A stretch of DNA of 64,000 nt from Thiothrix sp. UBA5583 (lineage in GTDB: Bacteria > Pseudomonadota > Gammaproteobacteria > Thiotrichales > Thiotrichaceae), in contig DILV01000011.1 in NCBI GenBank assembly GCA_002425225.1, forward strand, positions 30,343-94,342, written 5' to 3'. Positions 35,376 through 44,780 of this stretch are shown here, piece by piece. Under the pieces are notes generated by a model that was given only the letters and a program-made list of their open reading frames with translations, was not told the DNA's origin and did not search any database. Each line of letters starts with the position of its first letter. Position 1 is the first letter of the stretch. The position numbers and the translations under genes are program-made.

Positions 35376-35708
35376 ATGTGTGTCAAAGCAGCAGTACGTC
35401 ATTGGATGTTGGTGTCATGTCTGGCAATAGGTTTTCTGGCTGTACCGGCGCAAGCCGTCGAAAGTTCAGGAGGAAGCGTCAATCTGGTAGCTACGCTGAA
35501 AGATGGTCCGGCAATGCGCCCTGTGGACTGGAAGGTTTACCGCATTGACAACAACAGTGTCATCAAAAGTACCCGCAGCCATTCCCTGAATTTGCCGCTC
35601 AGCCCCGGCACTTACAAAGCGGTTGCCACCCTGAATGACGTCAGCCGCAACCGGACATTCACCGTTAACAACAGCGGTCAGGTGAATATCGTTATTGCGA
35701 TGGACTAA
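35376..35708 (+). CDS. Small secreted protein of unknown function
   Basis: Protein of 110 residues when started at 35376, which follows AAGGAGG and gives a clean signal peptide (MCVKAAVRHWMLVSCLAIGFLAVPAQA). The mature part of about 83 residues is all-beta in appearance (VNLVATLKDGPAMRPVDWKVYRI; SLNLPLSPGTYKAVATLND), like a single Ig-like or PEGA-type domain. It has no Cys after the signal. It stands alone between pckA and holA, with a terminator behind it. Function is unknown. Confidence 0.7.
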   Translation: MCVKAAVRHWMLVSCLAIGFLAVPAQAVESSGGSVNLVATLKDGPAMRPVDWKVYRIDNNSVIKSTRSHSLNLPLSPGTYKAVATLNDVSRNRTFTVNNSGQVNIVIAMD

Positions 35709-35739
35709 CACAAAAGTCTTTTTCCGCACTGCCTACAGA

Positions 35740-35782
35740 CCCGGAATCGTTGCCCTGTTTTTGCCGGTTCCGGGTTTTTTAC
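35740..35782 (+). terminator. Probable terminator after the small secreted gene
   Basis: ACCCGGAA (35740-35747) pairs with TTCCGGGT (35769-35776) around a 21-base loop, followed by a run of T. The loop is long but the stem and T-run are good. Confidence 0.6.
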
Positions 35783-35815
35783 CGGTAGCTATCGTCAATG
35801 TGATGTGGTGACTAC

Positions 35816-36841
35816 CTACCAAAGGCTCTTACCCGCCAATGCCATTGCCAATTCCAGCATGTCATCCCACAAACGTTGTGAATGACGAGAAACATCCTGC
35901 CCCACCCCTTTACTGTGCCGGTCAAGCCGTGCAGCCAAGCTGAACAGGGGTGTCCAGTCTACACCCATCATGCGCCGCAATGCTTTCTGGAAAGTATCCT
36001 GACGAGGCTTGGGCATTCTCATCAGTAGCGGTTGCAGGGATGCACCACTACGCAAACTTTCACAGCCACTATAGAGTTGACGCAATAAATCAGCCAGTGC
36101 CCACAGCAGTAACGGTGGTGCGGTGTCTTCCTCCTGCAAAACCTGCATGATGTGGCGGATACGGCGCATATCTTGCGTCAGGATAGCGTCTGCCAGATCA
36201 AACACACTGAAACGGGAACTGTCTGCCACTACATTCATGATGTCTGCTGCCGAGACAGGCTGGCGACCAAACAACAAAGCCAGCTTGCCGATTTCCTGTA
36301 CCGCTGCCAGCAGATTGCCCTCCACCCGTTCAGTCAGGTAACGCACCGCTTCCGTATCCGGTTGCAAACCGGCATGACGCATCCGTTTCGCAATCCATGC
36401 TTGGGTCTGGGCAGCATTCAACTCCCAAACCTGTACCATGACCCCGACCTGTTCAACTTTTTTTACCCAAGCTGCACTTTTACAGGCTTTATCCAGTTTG
36501 CCGGTCTGGAGCAACAGCACCTTGTCACTCGGCAAGTAATCCAGATAGTGCTGCAAGGCTTTGGTTCCAGACAAGCCAGCCTTGCAGGTCTGCATCCGCA
36601 CATCCAGCAGCTTTTTGTCGGCAAACAGGGAGAGTGCCCCGGCAGCGTCATACAACACATTCCAGTCGAATTGTGCATCCACACTCAATACGTCACGCTC
36701 GCTGAAACCACGTGCTGCCGCCACTTTACGGATGGCATCAGCCGTTTCCATCACTTGCAGCGGCTCATCCCCACTAATCAGGTAAACCGGAGCCAGTGTA
36801 TGGCGAAGATGTTCCTCAATCTGCTCAGCGCGGACTTGCAT
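35816..36841 (-). CDS. holA: DNA polymerase III delta subunit
   Basis: Protein of 341 residues when started at MQVRAEQIEEHLRHTLAPVYLISGDEPLQV, the normal HolA opening; the frame begins 14 codons earlier. It shows the family stretches of the clamp-opening wrench, including FADKKLLDVRMQT, LLLQTGKLDKACKSAAWVKKVE, YLTERVEGNLLAAVQEIGKLALL and the C-terminal collar helices. Within the clamp loader it binds and opens the beta clamp. The usual neighbour lptE is not present; the divergent gene is of unknown function. Confidence 0.93.
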   Translation of the reverse strand: MQVRAEQIEEHLRHTLAPVYLISGDEPLQVMETADAIRKVAAARGFSERDVLSVDAQFDWNVLYDAAGALSLFADKKLLDVRMQTCKAGLSGTKALQHYLDYLPSDKVLLLQTGKLDKACKSAAWVKKVEQVGVMVQVWELNAAQTQAWIAKRMRHAGLQPDTEAVRYLTERVEGNLLAAVQEIGKLALLFGRQPVSAADIMNVVADSSRFSVFDLADAILTQDMRRIRHIMQVLQEEDTAPPLLLWALADLLRQLYSGCESLRSGASLQPLLMRMPKPRQDTFQKALRRMMGVDWTPLFSLAARLDRHSKGVGQDVSRHSQRLWDDMLELAMALAGKSLW

Positions 36842-36982
36842 GTTATGACCTGTCTCGGAATATAAAGGAAATGTGGCAGCCATCTATCCATAATTTATAG
36901 AGCCTTGTCCAGCCTGTGCACGCCCTGCGGGCAGATTTACTCCATAATACGGCAAGGTTTCCCGCAACGAGGCTTGCAATCC

Positions 36983-37396
36983 ATGACTGTTACCAACCGG
37001 CATACCTTTCACAACCAGCGTCTGCTACAAAATGCCTGCGCCTTACACCCTGATCATTATGCTGCATTATCCAACCGTTATTGTGTCAATGGGCGCATCC
37101 TTGCGCCTACCGGCAAACTTGCTGAACCTGCTGCCTTTGAACCACGCATGGATTTTATCCCGGAAACAGCCCTGCCCCACTTCCCGTCCTGTTGGCACGA
37201 CCCTTTGATATTGCCGGACAACCTTTCCAACACACAACCAACACCGCTCAAACCTGCCCTGCCCAAAACCCGCATGGTATGGAAACACGGGCATGGGGTC
37301 ATCGAAAAAGTTGACAGATTAACCGGTGAAATCATGCATCTGGCAGAAGAATATCTGGATAAAACCACCAGTAATATCATGCCGGTGACAAACTGA
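36983..37396 (+). CDS. Protein of unknown function
   Basis: A 137-residue protein, MTVTNRHTFHNQRLLQNACA at the start. It is rich in Pro and His, lacks a signal peptide and membrane helices, and its C terminus is a short amphipathic helix (KVDRLTGEIMHLAEEYLDK). I do not recognise it. The ATG at 36983 is chosen over an earlier possible start at 36905 because the intervening residues look random. It lies 89 bases before the peptidoglycan-binding protein gene. Confidence 0.55.
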   Translation: MTVTNRHTFHNQRLLQNACALHPDHYAALSNRYCVNGRILAPTGKLAEPAAFEPRMDFIPETALPHFPSCWHDPLILPDNLSNTQPTPLKPALPKTRMVWKHGHGVIEKVDRLTGEIMHLAEEYLDKTTSNIMPVTN

Positions 37397-37485
37397 GTTT
37401 TTTTAATGTTACGCGGGTTTTTTCGCCTGTTTTTGTTTAGAATCCATCCCACCGGATTTCATGAACCTGCAACAAGAACAAGCTG

Positions 37486-38412
37486 ATGAACACAATTTTT
37501 CAACCTCAAGCGCTCCGCTGGCTGTCGCTGGCTACCGGATTATTGCTGATACCGCCAGCACTGGCGGAAACATCTGCTGTCTGCATGTCACAAGTCATTG
37601 CTCCGGCACTGTATCAACCTGCCACGGAAACAGTCACAGTCCATGAGAGCAGCACTGCCTACACCACCACACCGGTAAAGATTGGTCATGGTGAACGTAA
37701 GGTCAAGGTTGCCGATGCATACCTTGACTACGAGATCATTCCGGCAAAATTCGGTGAAGTCACCGAAATGGTCGAAGTTGAACGTGAACGGGTAGAAATC
37801 GAGACATTGCCCGCCACTTACCGTACCGAAACCAAACGCATCAAGATCAAGGATGCCACCACCCGCTGGAATCCTGACTGCCCTGCCGTTGCATCAGCCA
37901 GCCAGACGGATATTCCAGCTCATTGCCTGCTTGAAGTTCCGGCAGAATACACGGAAATCACCCGTGAAGTGGTCGACTTGCCTGCCCGCACCGTCAAGAA
38001 AATCATTCCTGCCAAAACGGTGACTGTTACCCGTAAAATCCTGCTGGAACCTGCCCAGGTAGTCCGCAAGGAAATCCCCGCCGTCTATGAAACCATCAAA
38101 CTGACCCGTGTGGACGAGCCTGCCAAACTGGTCACATCACGTACCGAAGCCCGTACCCAAAACCTGCCAATCCACAAGAAAGTGCGCCCGGAACGGGTGT
38201 TGCAAATGCCAGCCCTGTGTGAAGACCACTTGCGGCAAGAAGACATCGTGCAATTACAACAACGCCTGCAACAGCACGGTTATTACCAGGGAGCCACAGA
38301 TGGGGAACTGGGTTCCATTACCCGTACCGCACTGACCCGTTACCAGGAAGACAATCAGCTTGCCAGTGGTGCCATCACACTGGAAACATTGCAAAAACTG
38401 CAACTGCGATAG
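37486..38412 (+). CDS. Secreted peptidoglycan-binding domain protein with tandem PA-type repeats
   Basis: Protein of 308 residues with a signal peptide (about residues 1-27, ending PPALA). Residues of about 60-240 are a chain of degenerate units of roughly 18-22 residues, each carrying a Pro-Ala step between beta-like strands (EIIPAKFGEVTEM; ETLPATYRTETK; LEVPAEYTEITRE; KIIPAKTVTVTRK; KEIPAVYETIK). Residues 250-307 form a PG_binding_1 domain (LQQRLQQHGYYQGATDGELG). It is probably a periplasmic or outer-membrane protein touching the cell wall. The start at 37486 gives the best signal peptide; an ATG at 37461 is in another frame. Confidence 0.8.
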   Translation: MNTIFQPQALRWLSLATGLLLIPPALAETSAVCMSQVIAPALYQPATETVTVHESSTAYTTTPVKIGHGERKVKVADAYLDYEIIPAKFGEVTEMVEVERERVEIETLPATYRTETKRIKIKDATTRWNPDCPAVASASQTDIPAHCLLEVPAEYTEITREVVDLPARTVKKIIPAKTVTVTRKILLEPAQVVRKEIPAVYETIKLTRVDEPAKLVTSRTEARTQNLPIHKKVRPERVLQMPALCEDHLRQEDIVQLQQRLQQHGYYQGATDGELGSITRTALTRYQEDNQLASGAITLETLQKLQLR

Positions 38413-38478
38413 AGAGCCGGAAGTTGTTTCCTGCTACACTGTCCTTTACTTAAAAATACCAGAATCAAAGGAGTCATC

Positions 38479-39981
38479 ATGTCAGAACAGACCGGCATCC
38501 TGATCGGCAAAGGCGAACATCAAGTGTTCCTTAATCCGCGTTTCGCCAACCGCCACGGCTTGATTGCAGGTGCAACCGGCACCGGTAAAACCATCTCCCT
38601 GCAAGTGCTGGCGGAAGGCTTTTCCCGCATCGGCGTACCCGTGTTCATGGCTGACATCAAGGGCGACCTGACCGGCATTGCCACTCCCGGCAACCCGCAC
38701 CCCAAAGTTGACGAGCGCGTCCAGAAAATCGGCATTGAAGGTTTTCGCTTTGAAGGCTGCCCCAGCGTCATCTGGGATTTATCCGGTGAACGCGGGCATC
38801 CGGTACGTGCCACCATTTCCGACATGGGACCACTGTTGCTAGCGCGGCTACTGGATCTGAACGATACCCAAGAAGGAGTACTCAATATCGCCTTCAAGGT
38901 TGCGGATGAACAAGGTTTGTTACTTCTGGATCTGAAAGATCTGCGTGCCATGCTGCAATTTCTTGGCGAAAACAGCAAGGAATTCAGCAACCTGTACGGC
39001 AATGTCAGTTCTGCATCCATCGGCGCGATCCAGCGACAATTACTGGTACTGGAACAACAAGGGGCAGACAAATTCTTCGGTGAACCAGCTTTGGATTTGT
39101 GGGATTTCATGCGCACGGGTACGGGCGGCTACGGCAACATCAACATCCTTGCGGCTGACCGCCTGATCAACACGCCACGCCTATATGCCACCTTCCTGCT
39201 CTGGTTGCTGTCCGAACTGTTTGAAAACCTGCCCGAAGTCGGCGACATGGACAAGCCACGCTTGGTATTTTTCTTCGACGAAGCGCATCTGCTGTTCAAC
39301 GGCGCACCCAAAGCGCTGGTGGAAAAAGTCGAGCAAGTGGTCAAACTGATCCGCTCCAAGGGGGTTGGCGTCTATTTCATTACTCAGACACCACTGGACA
39401 TACCTGAATCTGTGCTTGGGCAGCTAGGCAACCGTATCCAGCACGCCTTGCGGGCTTTCACCCCGCGCGACCAGAAAGCGGTGCGTACTGCGGCAGAAAC
39501 CTTCCGCCAAAACCCGAACATCGACACCGCCGAAACCATCATGCAGATGGGTGTAGGCGAAGCACTGGTTTCCGTGCTGGAAGAAAAAGGTACGCCCAGT
39601 ATCGTGCAACGCACCATGATCCGTCCGCCACAATCACGCATTGGCCCTCTGACGGATGGCGAGCGTTCGGACTTGTTGCGTACCAGCCCGTTTGCAGGCC
39701 GTTACGACACCAGTGTTGACCGCGAATCAGCCTATGAAATCCTGCAAAAGCGCACGCAACAAGCCGCCGCTGAAGCCGCCACCCAGGAAGCGGAAGAGGC
39801 AGAACGTAAGACTACTCGCCGTTACGAGGCCAGCAGCAAACGCGAAGAAAGCAGCATGATGGGCGATATTGCCGAGGGCTTGCTGAAAAACGCCGTCAAG
39901 GCTGCCACCTCCAGTGCAGGTCGCCGGATCGGTACACAAATTGTGCGCGGTATTCTTGGCTCCCTGTTCAAGGGGCGTTAA
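38479..39981 (+). CDS. HerA-like ATPase, DUF853 (YjgR) family
   Basis: Protein of 500 residues with Walker A GATGTGKT near the N terminus, [13 protein letters not shown], Walker [14 protein letters not shown] and the arginine-finger-type region FTPRDQKAV. It fits the DUF853 family (E. coli YjgR), relatives of HerA/FtsK-like motor ATPases. The C-terminal 80 residues are charged and helical ([19 protein letters not shown]) and end in a short basic part. The biological role of YjgR is unknown. AAAGGAG lies 7 bases before the start. It stands alone between the PG-binding gene and aroQ. Confidence 0.9.
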   Translation: MSEQTGILIGKGEHQVFLNPRFANRHGLIAGATGTGKTISLQVLAEGFSRIGVPVFMADIKGDLTGIATPGNPHPKVDERVQKIGIEGFRFEGCPSVIWDLSGERGHPVRATISDMGPLLLARLLDLNDTQEGVLNIAFKVADEQGLLLLDLKDLRAMLQFLGENSKEFSNLYGNVSSASIGAIQRQLLVLEQQGADKFFGEPALDLWDFMRTGTGGYGNINILAADRLINTPRLYATFLLWLLSELFENLPEVGDMDKPRLVFFFDEAHLLFNGAPKALVEKVEQVVKLIRSKGVGVYFITQTPLDIPESVLGQLGNRIQHALRAFTPRDQKAVRTAAETFRQNPNIDTAETIMQMGVGEALVSVLEEKGTPSIVQRTMIRPPQSRIGPLTDGERSDLLRTSPFAGRYDTSVDRESAYEILQKRTQQAAAEAATQEAEEAERKTTRRYEASSKREESSMMGDIAEGLLKNAVKAATSSAGRRIGTQIVRGILGSLFKGR

Positions 39982-40006
39982 GTCACCCTGCACTTTTTGC
40001 ATTTTC

Positions 40007-40041
40007 ACACCGAATTGCTGCATATCGTGACAATTCGGTGT
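40007..40041. promoter_or_regulatory. Perfect 11-bp inverted repeat before aroQ-accBC
   Basis: ACACCGAATTG (40007-40017) and CAATTCGGTGT (40031-40041) are exact inverted arms with a 13-base loop. TAGAAT at 40041-40046 overlaps the right arm and could be a -10 of the aroQ transcript. No T-tract follows, so an operator or leader hairpin is more likely than a terminator. Confidence 0.5.
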
Positions 40042-40088
40042 AGAATGCCGCCATTTTATGGGTATCTGCAACGAAAGGCGGATGTTTG

Positions 40089-40562
40089 ATGGCGACAATT
40101 CTCTTGCTCAATGGGCCAAACCTGAATCTGCTGGGAAAGCGTGAACCCGGTCACTATGGCAGCCTGACCCTGAGCGAAATTGAAACCCGCCTGACATCGC
40201 TGACAAACCAGCAACAACATGCCTTGCTGTGTTTCCAAAGCAATTCCGAAGGTACTCTGGTTGACCGCATCCATCAGGCGATGGATGAAAAGGTTGATTT
40301 CATCCTGATCAACCCTGGTGCGTATACCCATACCAGCATTGCCTTGCGGGATGCTCTGCTGGGTGTTGCCATCCCCTTTATCGAAATTCATCTGTCTAAC
40401 GTACACCGCCGCGAATCTTTCCGCCATCACTCTTATCTTTCCGATATAGCAGAAGGCGTGATTCTGGGGCTTGGGGCGTTGGGCTACGAACTTGCACTGT
40501 ATGCCGCCATACAGAAACTCAATAAACATGACAGGGCGTTAACTCATGATGGACGTGCGTAA
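40089..40562 (+). CDS. aroQ: 3-dehydroquinate dehydratase, type II
   Basis: Protein of 157 residues that dehydrates 3-dehydroquinate in the shikimate pathway. The type II signature [20 protein letters not shown] is at the N terminus, with the catalytic Tyr in [23 protein letters not shown] in the middle, and the catalytic His in that stretch. ATG at 40089 is preferred to the TTG just before it. The 3' end overlaps accB by 14 bases. The aroQ-accB-accC order is common in gammaproteobacteria. Confidence 0.95.
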   Translation: MATILLLNGPNLNLLGKREPGHYGSLTLSEIETRLTSLTNQQQHALLCFQSNSEGTLVDRIHQAMDEKVDFILINPGAYTHTSIALRDALLGVAIPFIEIHLSNVHRRESFRHHSYLSDIAEGVILGLGALGYELALYAAIQKLNKHDRALTHDGRA

Positions 40563-41007
40563 AATACAAAAACTGATCCAGCTACTGGAAGGTAGCGATG
40601 TAGCTGAAATCGAGATCAAAGAAGGCGAAGACTCCGTGCGCATCAGCCGACTCAACTCCGGCATGATGGCAACAGCTCCTGTCCCGCAACACTTCTATGC
40701 CCCGCCTGTAGCCCATCCTGCTGCCAGCCCGGCAATTGCAGCCCCCGAAGCACCGGTTGCCAGCAAACCTACTGGTCATGCGGTCGAATCGCCCATGGTA
40801 GGAACCTTCTACCGGGCATCCTCTCCAACTGCCAAGGCTTTTGTTGAAGTTGGGCAAAGCGTCAAGGTCGGTGACACCCTGTGCATCATCGAAGCCATGA
40901 AAATGCTCAACCAGATCCAATCTGACAAGGCAGGGGTTGTTGCCGCCATTCTGGTTGAAAACGAGCAACCTGTTGAATTCGGGCAACCGCTGTTCATCAT
41001 TGAATAA
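40549..41007 (+). CDS. accB: Acetyl-CoA carboxylase biotin carboxyl carrier protein
   Basis: Protein of 152 residues with an N-terminal helical part ([20 protein letters not shown]), a Pro/Ala-rich linker and a C-terminal biotinyl domain. The biotin-accepting Lys lies in [11 protein letters not shown]. AccB carries CO2 from biotin carboxylase to the carboxyltransferase, the first step of fatty acid synthesis. A second ATG one codon earlier is possible. accC follows after 49 bases. Confidence 0.95.
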   Translation: MDVRKIQKLIQLLEGSDVAEIEIKEGEDSVRISRLNSGMMATAPVPQHFYAPPVAHPAASPAIAAPEAPVASKPTGHAVESPMVGTFYRASSPTAKAFVEVGQSVKVGDTLCIIEAMKMLNQIQSDKAGVVAAILVENEQPVEFGQPLFIIE

Positions 41008-41056
41008 GTTTGTGATCCGCCATCTTCTGGATGCGTAACACCTTCGAGGTGACAAC

Positions 41057-42403
41057 ATGTTGAAAAAAGTATTGATCGCAAACCGTGGCGAAATTGCCCT
41101 GCGTATTTTGCGTGCCTGCCGCGAACTCGGTATCAAGACAGTTGCGGTACATTCCACCGCTGACCGCGACCTCAAACACGTGCGTCTGGCAGACGAATCC
41201 GTCTGTATTGGCCCACCCCGCTCGATTGACAGCTACCTGAATATCCCTGCCATCATCAGCGCAGCGGAAGTGACTGGTGCGGATGCCATCCACCCCGGCT
41301 ACGGCTTCCTGTCGGAAAACGCCGACTTTGCTGAGCGGGTTGAATCTAGCGGCTTTGTCTTTATCGGCCCACGTGCCGAAACCATCCGCCTGATGGGTGA
41401 CAAGATTTGCGCCAAGGAAGCCATGATTACCGCAGGCGTACCCTGCGTGCCTGGCTCGGAAGGCGGCACACCTGATGCACCGGAAGACATTTTGCAGATG
41501 GGCAGCCGTATCGGCTATCCGCTGATTGTCAAGGCGACGGGAGGTGGCGGTGGGCGTGGGATGCGGGTAGTGCGCAGCCCGGACGAACTGGTGGGTGCGG
41601 TAGCCATGACCCGTGCCGAAGCCAAAACGGCTTTCGGCAATGACGTGGTATTCATGGAAAAATTCCTCGAACACCCGCGCCATATCGAGTTGCAAGTACT
41701 GGCAGATTCCTACGGTAATGCCATTCATCTGTGCGAACGTGACTGCTCGATGCAGCGACGCAACCAGAAAGTGGTGGAAGAAGCACCTGCTCCCGGCATT
41801 ACCGAAGAGCAACGCGCCCGCATCGGCGCACAAGTCACCGAAGCCTGCCGCCGCATCGGCTACCGGGGCGCGGGTACGTTTGAATTCCTGTACGAAGACG
41901 GCGAGTTCTATTTCATCGAAATGAACACCCGTTTGCAGGTCGAACACCCGGTCACGGAACTGATTACTGGTGTGGATCTGGTCAAGCAGCAATTGTTAAT
42001 TGCCTCAGGCGAAAAACTGACAATCCGCCAACAAGACATCAAGCCGCATGGTCACGCCATTGAATGCCGTATCAATGCGGAAGACCCCAACACCTTTGCC
42101 CCCTCACCGGGCAAAATTACCCGCTACCACGCACCGGGCGGGTTGGGTGTGCGGGTAGACTCGCACATCTATGCCGATTACAGCGTACCGCCTTACTACG
42201 ACTCCATGATCGGAAAACTGATCGTGCATGGTGAAAACCGCATGACCGCCATCAGCCGGATGCACGGCGCACTCAGCGAAATGGTGGTGGAAGGCATTAA
42301 GACCAATATTCCGCTGCAAACCCGCATCATGCAAGACGCCGCGTTCCAGGCTGGTGGCGCTGACATCCACTACCTCGAAAAAATGCTGGGCATGAAGAAA
42401 TGA
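41057..42403 (+). CDS. accC: Acetyl-CoA carboxylase biotin carboxylase subunit
   Basis: Protein of 448 residues that carboxylates the biotin of AccB with ATP and bicarbonate. It shows the ATP-grasp features: [20 protein letters not shown] at the start, [15 protein letters not shown], the glycine loop [14 protein letters not shown], and the catalytic [14 protein letters not shown]. Length and motifs are normal. Its end overlaps the prmA start by 4 bases (ATGA). Confidence 0.97.
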   Translation: MLKKVLIANRGEIALRILRACRELGIKTVAVHSTADRDLKHVRLADESVCIGPPRSIDSYLNIPAIISAAEVTGADAIHPGYGFLSENADFAERVESSGFVFIGPRAETIRLMGDKICAKEAMITAGVPCVPGSEGGTPDAPEDILQMGSRIGYPLIVKATGGGGGRGMRVVRSPDELVGAVAMTRAEAKTAFGNDVVFMEKFLEHPRHIELQVLADSYGNAIHLCERDCSMQRRNQKVVEEAPAPGITEEQRARIGAQVTEACRRIGYRGAGTFEFLYEDGEFYFIEMNTRLQVEHPVTELITGVDLVKQQLLIASGEKLTIRQQDIKPHGHAIECRINAEDPNTFAPSPGKITRYHAPGGLGVRVDSHIYADYSVPPYYDSMIGKLIVHGENRMTAISRMHGALSEMVVEGIKTNIPLQTRIMQDAAFQAGGADIHYLEKMLGMKK

Positions 42404-43281
42404 GTTGGCAGCAACTGGTTTGCCACACGACTTCCCGCCATCAGGATACCGTCGTCGATACGATGGAGGCCGCTGGTTCGGTTTCCATCACCTGGCAGGA
42501 TGCGGAAGACGACCCGATCCTCGAACCCAAACCGGGCGAAATGCGCCTGTGGGACAATCTGGTCGTCACTGCCCTGTATGAGGAAGACACCGACCTCACC
42601 GAACTGCTGCTGGAACTGGAAGTCCGTAAAATCGACTGGCAAATCAGTTTCCTGCAACAGGAGACCATCGAAGACCAGCCATGGGAACGCGCATGGATGG
42701 ATAGCTTCCAGCCAATGTGTTTCGGTGAACGGCTGTGGATTTATCCAAGCTGGTACGAGACACCCGACGATGACAGCGTAAAACTGCTGCTCGACCCTGG
42801 CCTCGCTTTTGGCACAGGCACACACCCCACTACTGCACTCTGTCTGGAATGGCTGGATGGGCAAGACATGACGGGTAAAGCCGTCCTGGACTATGGCTGT
42901 GGTTCGGGAGTATTGGCTATTGCAGCCCTCAAGCTGGGTGCAACACAGGCAGTCGGCACAGACATCGACCCGCAGGCTCTACAAGCCACCCTAGACAATG
43001 CCGAACGCAACCATATTGACCTAGCTCAACTGCACACCTGTTACCCGGATGCACTGCCACAACAAACCCATGATGTGGTAATGGCAAACATTTTGGCTGG
43101 CCCACTGGTTGAATTGGCTCCTGTGTTGCTTGCCAGATTGCGCAAAGGCGGGCAACTGATTCTTTCCGGTATTTTGGCAGAACAGACCGAAGCCATTATC
43201 AACGCCTATCAGCCATCATTAGACAATCTAATTATTAAGCAAAAAGACGACTGGATTCGGGTTTCTGGCACTTGCCGTTGA
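42400..43281 (+). CDS. prmA: Ribosomal protein L11 methyltransferase
   Basis: Protein of 293 residues that trimethylates several amino groups of ribosomal protein L11. The N-terminal L11-recognition part ends near [20 protein letters not shown]. The SAM-binding domain has [39 protein letters not shown] and the NILAGPL motif. accC-prmA adjacency is a known gammaproteobacterial pattern, and the ATGA overlap implies coupling. Confidence 0.96.
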   Translation: MSWQQLVCHTTSRHQDTVVDTMEAAGSVSITWQDAEDDPILEPKPGEMRLWDNLVVTALYEEDTDLTELLLELEVRKIDWQISFLQQETIEDQPWERAWMDSFQPMCFGERLWIYPSWYETPDDDSVKLLLDPGLAFGTGTHPTTALCLEWLDGQDMTGKAVLDYGCGSGVLAIAALKLGATQAVGTDIDPQALQATLDNAERNHIDLAQLHTCYPDALPQQTHDVVMANILAGPLVELAPVLLARLRKGGQLILSGILAEQTEAIINAYQPSLDNLIIKQKDDWIRVSGTCR

Positions 43282-43393
43282 TCTGCATTTTTTGCGCGAA
43301 TCGCCTTTACGGTGTTATTTTCTACACCTCTGAATGTGAATTCCTGAATTTTTACGACTAAAATAAGGCGACTATTCAAAATGGCATGGAGTC

Positions 43394-44176
43394 ATGTACA
43401 CACAGTGTAATCACTGCAAGGCGATTTTTCGCGTTACCATGAAAGAACTCACAGCGGCTCAAGGCTTGCTGCGGTGTGGTGAATGTGACGCGATATTCGA
43501 TGCCATGAAGAACCTGAGCACCACCCTGCCAGAAGAGCGCCGCTTTGCCCAAACAGAACATGTTATGGCTCTCAGGGCAGATACAGACAATTCTGATCAG
43601 AAAGTCTCCTACCCACAAGAGAACTCAGGATTTTTCAGTAAAAAAATACCGCATCCGGCAAGTCAGCCACCAGCAAACAGAAATACTTACAAAACAGCCA
43701 CCCCCAAGTCGTTCAGTTCCCGCAGCTTTCTGTACATTGGTATTGCTGCCCTGACATTACTTCTGCTACTCCAGGGGCTGTATACCAGCCGCAACTGGCT
43801 GGCTCAACAGCCGCTGACCGCCACGTTTACCCGCCAAGCATGTACTTTGCTTGGCTGTGAAATCCACATTCCACGCGATGTCAGCAAAATCAATTTACTC
43901 AGCCGTAATGTCTACTCCCACCCCAACACACCGGATGTCCTTACTATTAGTGTATCCATCCAGAATGACGCAGTTTTTGCCCAACCTTACCCGTTAGTTG
44001 AAATCAGTTTCCTGGACAAAAGTAACGAAGTGGTAGCTCTACGACGCTTTACGCCCGAAGAATATATAAACAATTTTAATAGTGAACTGATGAAAACTGG
44101 CATTCCCAGCGAATTGGTACTAAATATTTCTGATCCAGGGGAAGAAGCTGTCCGGTTTCAGTTTCGTTTTATGTAA
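43394..44176 (+). CDS. Zinc-ribbon and DUF3426 domain membrane protein
   Basis: Protein of 260 residues. An N-terminal MJ0042-type zinc ribbon has two CxxC pairs (QCNHCKAIF and RCGECDAIF). A polar linker follows, then one membrane helix (FLYIGIAALTLLLLLQGLYT) and a periplasmic DUF3426 domain (ALLGCEIHIP-like stretch, later PYPLVEISFLDKSNEVVALRRFTPEEY). The domain order puts the zinc ribbon in the cytoplasm. The role is unknown. The gene is a usual follower of prmA in this group. Its bases are somewhat more AT-rich than those of its neighbours. Confidence 0.88.
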   Translation: MYTQCNHCKAIFRVTMKELTAAQGLLRCGECDAIFDAMKNLSTTLPEERRFAQTEHVMALRADTDNSDQKVSYPQENSGFFSKKIPHPASQPPANRNTYKTATPKSFSSRSFLYIGIAALTLLLLLQGLYTSRNWLAQQPLTATFTRQACTLLGCEIHIPRDVSKINLLSRNVYSHPNTPDVLTISVSIQNDAVFAQPYPLVEISFLDKSNEVVALRRFTPEEYINNFNSELMKTGIPSELVLNISDPGEEAVRFQFRFM

Positions 44177-44207
44177 GAAATAACGTGTTTTAACCAAATA
44201 GTTCGGC

Positions 44208-44232
44208 TATAATCCGCGCCGCAAATTTGCGG
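44208..44232 (+). promoter_or_regulatory. Probable dksA promoter -10 with a 14-bp palindrome
   Basis: TATAAT at 44208-44213 is a perfect -10, followed by a G/C-rich discriminator (CCGCGCC). The exact palindrome CCGCAAATTTGCGG at 44219-44232 covers the expected start of transcription. The -35 is weak. A G/C-rich discriminator would fit stringent control, which is inference. Confidence 0.5.
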
Positions 44233-44313
44233 TCATTATGCCTGCTCAAACGCAAGGTCTGACGTGGCATTCAAACCCGCCAGCCTTGACCCTTAAGCTT
44301 GTTGGAGAAAAAA

Positions 44314-44769
44314 ATGGCAACTGACAATGTAACCTACATGACACGGAAGTCAGCGTTACCAGTTGAAGGTATCGAGCCCTATATCCCGGAACCCGACGAA
44401 GAATACATGAACGAAAAGCAGATAGCGCATTTTCGTAACATCCTCGTCGCATGGAAAAAGTCCTTGATGGAAGAAGTCGACCGCACGGTTGACCACATGA
44501 AGGAAGATGCAACCAACTTTTCTGACCCTGCTGACCGCGCAACCCAGGAAGAAGAATTTGCCCTGGAACTACGCGCCCGCGACCGTGAACGCAAGCTGAT
44601 CCGCAAAATCGAGAAAACCATCGCCCGTCTAGACGAAGAAGACTACGGTTACTGTGATGCCTGTGGTGTTGAAATCGGTTTGCAGCGTTTGGAAGTCCGC
44701 CCTACAGCAGAACTCTGCATCGACTGCAAAACTACCCAGGAAATCAAGGAAAAACAAATGGCTGTCTGA
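44314..44769 (+). CDS. dksA: RNA polymerase-binding transcription factor DksA
   Basis: Protein of 151 residues. The coiled-coil tip carries the DxxDxA motif (DPADRA) that enters the polymerase secondary channel. The zinc finger has four Cys (YCDACG ... LCIDC). It acts with ppGpp to reset transcription of rRNA and amino-acid genes. ATG at 44314 follows TTGGAGAA and starts MATDNVTYMTRK; an earlier TTG is less likely. gluQ follows after 11 bases, the well-known dksA-gluQ pairing. Confidence 0.97.
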   Translation: MATDNVTYMTRKSALPVEGIEPYIPEPDEEYMNEKQIAHFRNILVAWKKSLMEEVDRTVDHMKEDATNFSDPADRATQEEEFALELRARDRERKLIRKIEKTIARLDEEDYGYCDACGVEIGLQRLEVRPTAELCIDCKTTQEIKEKQMAV

Positions 44770-44780
44770 GGACACCCCCC

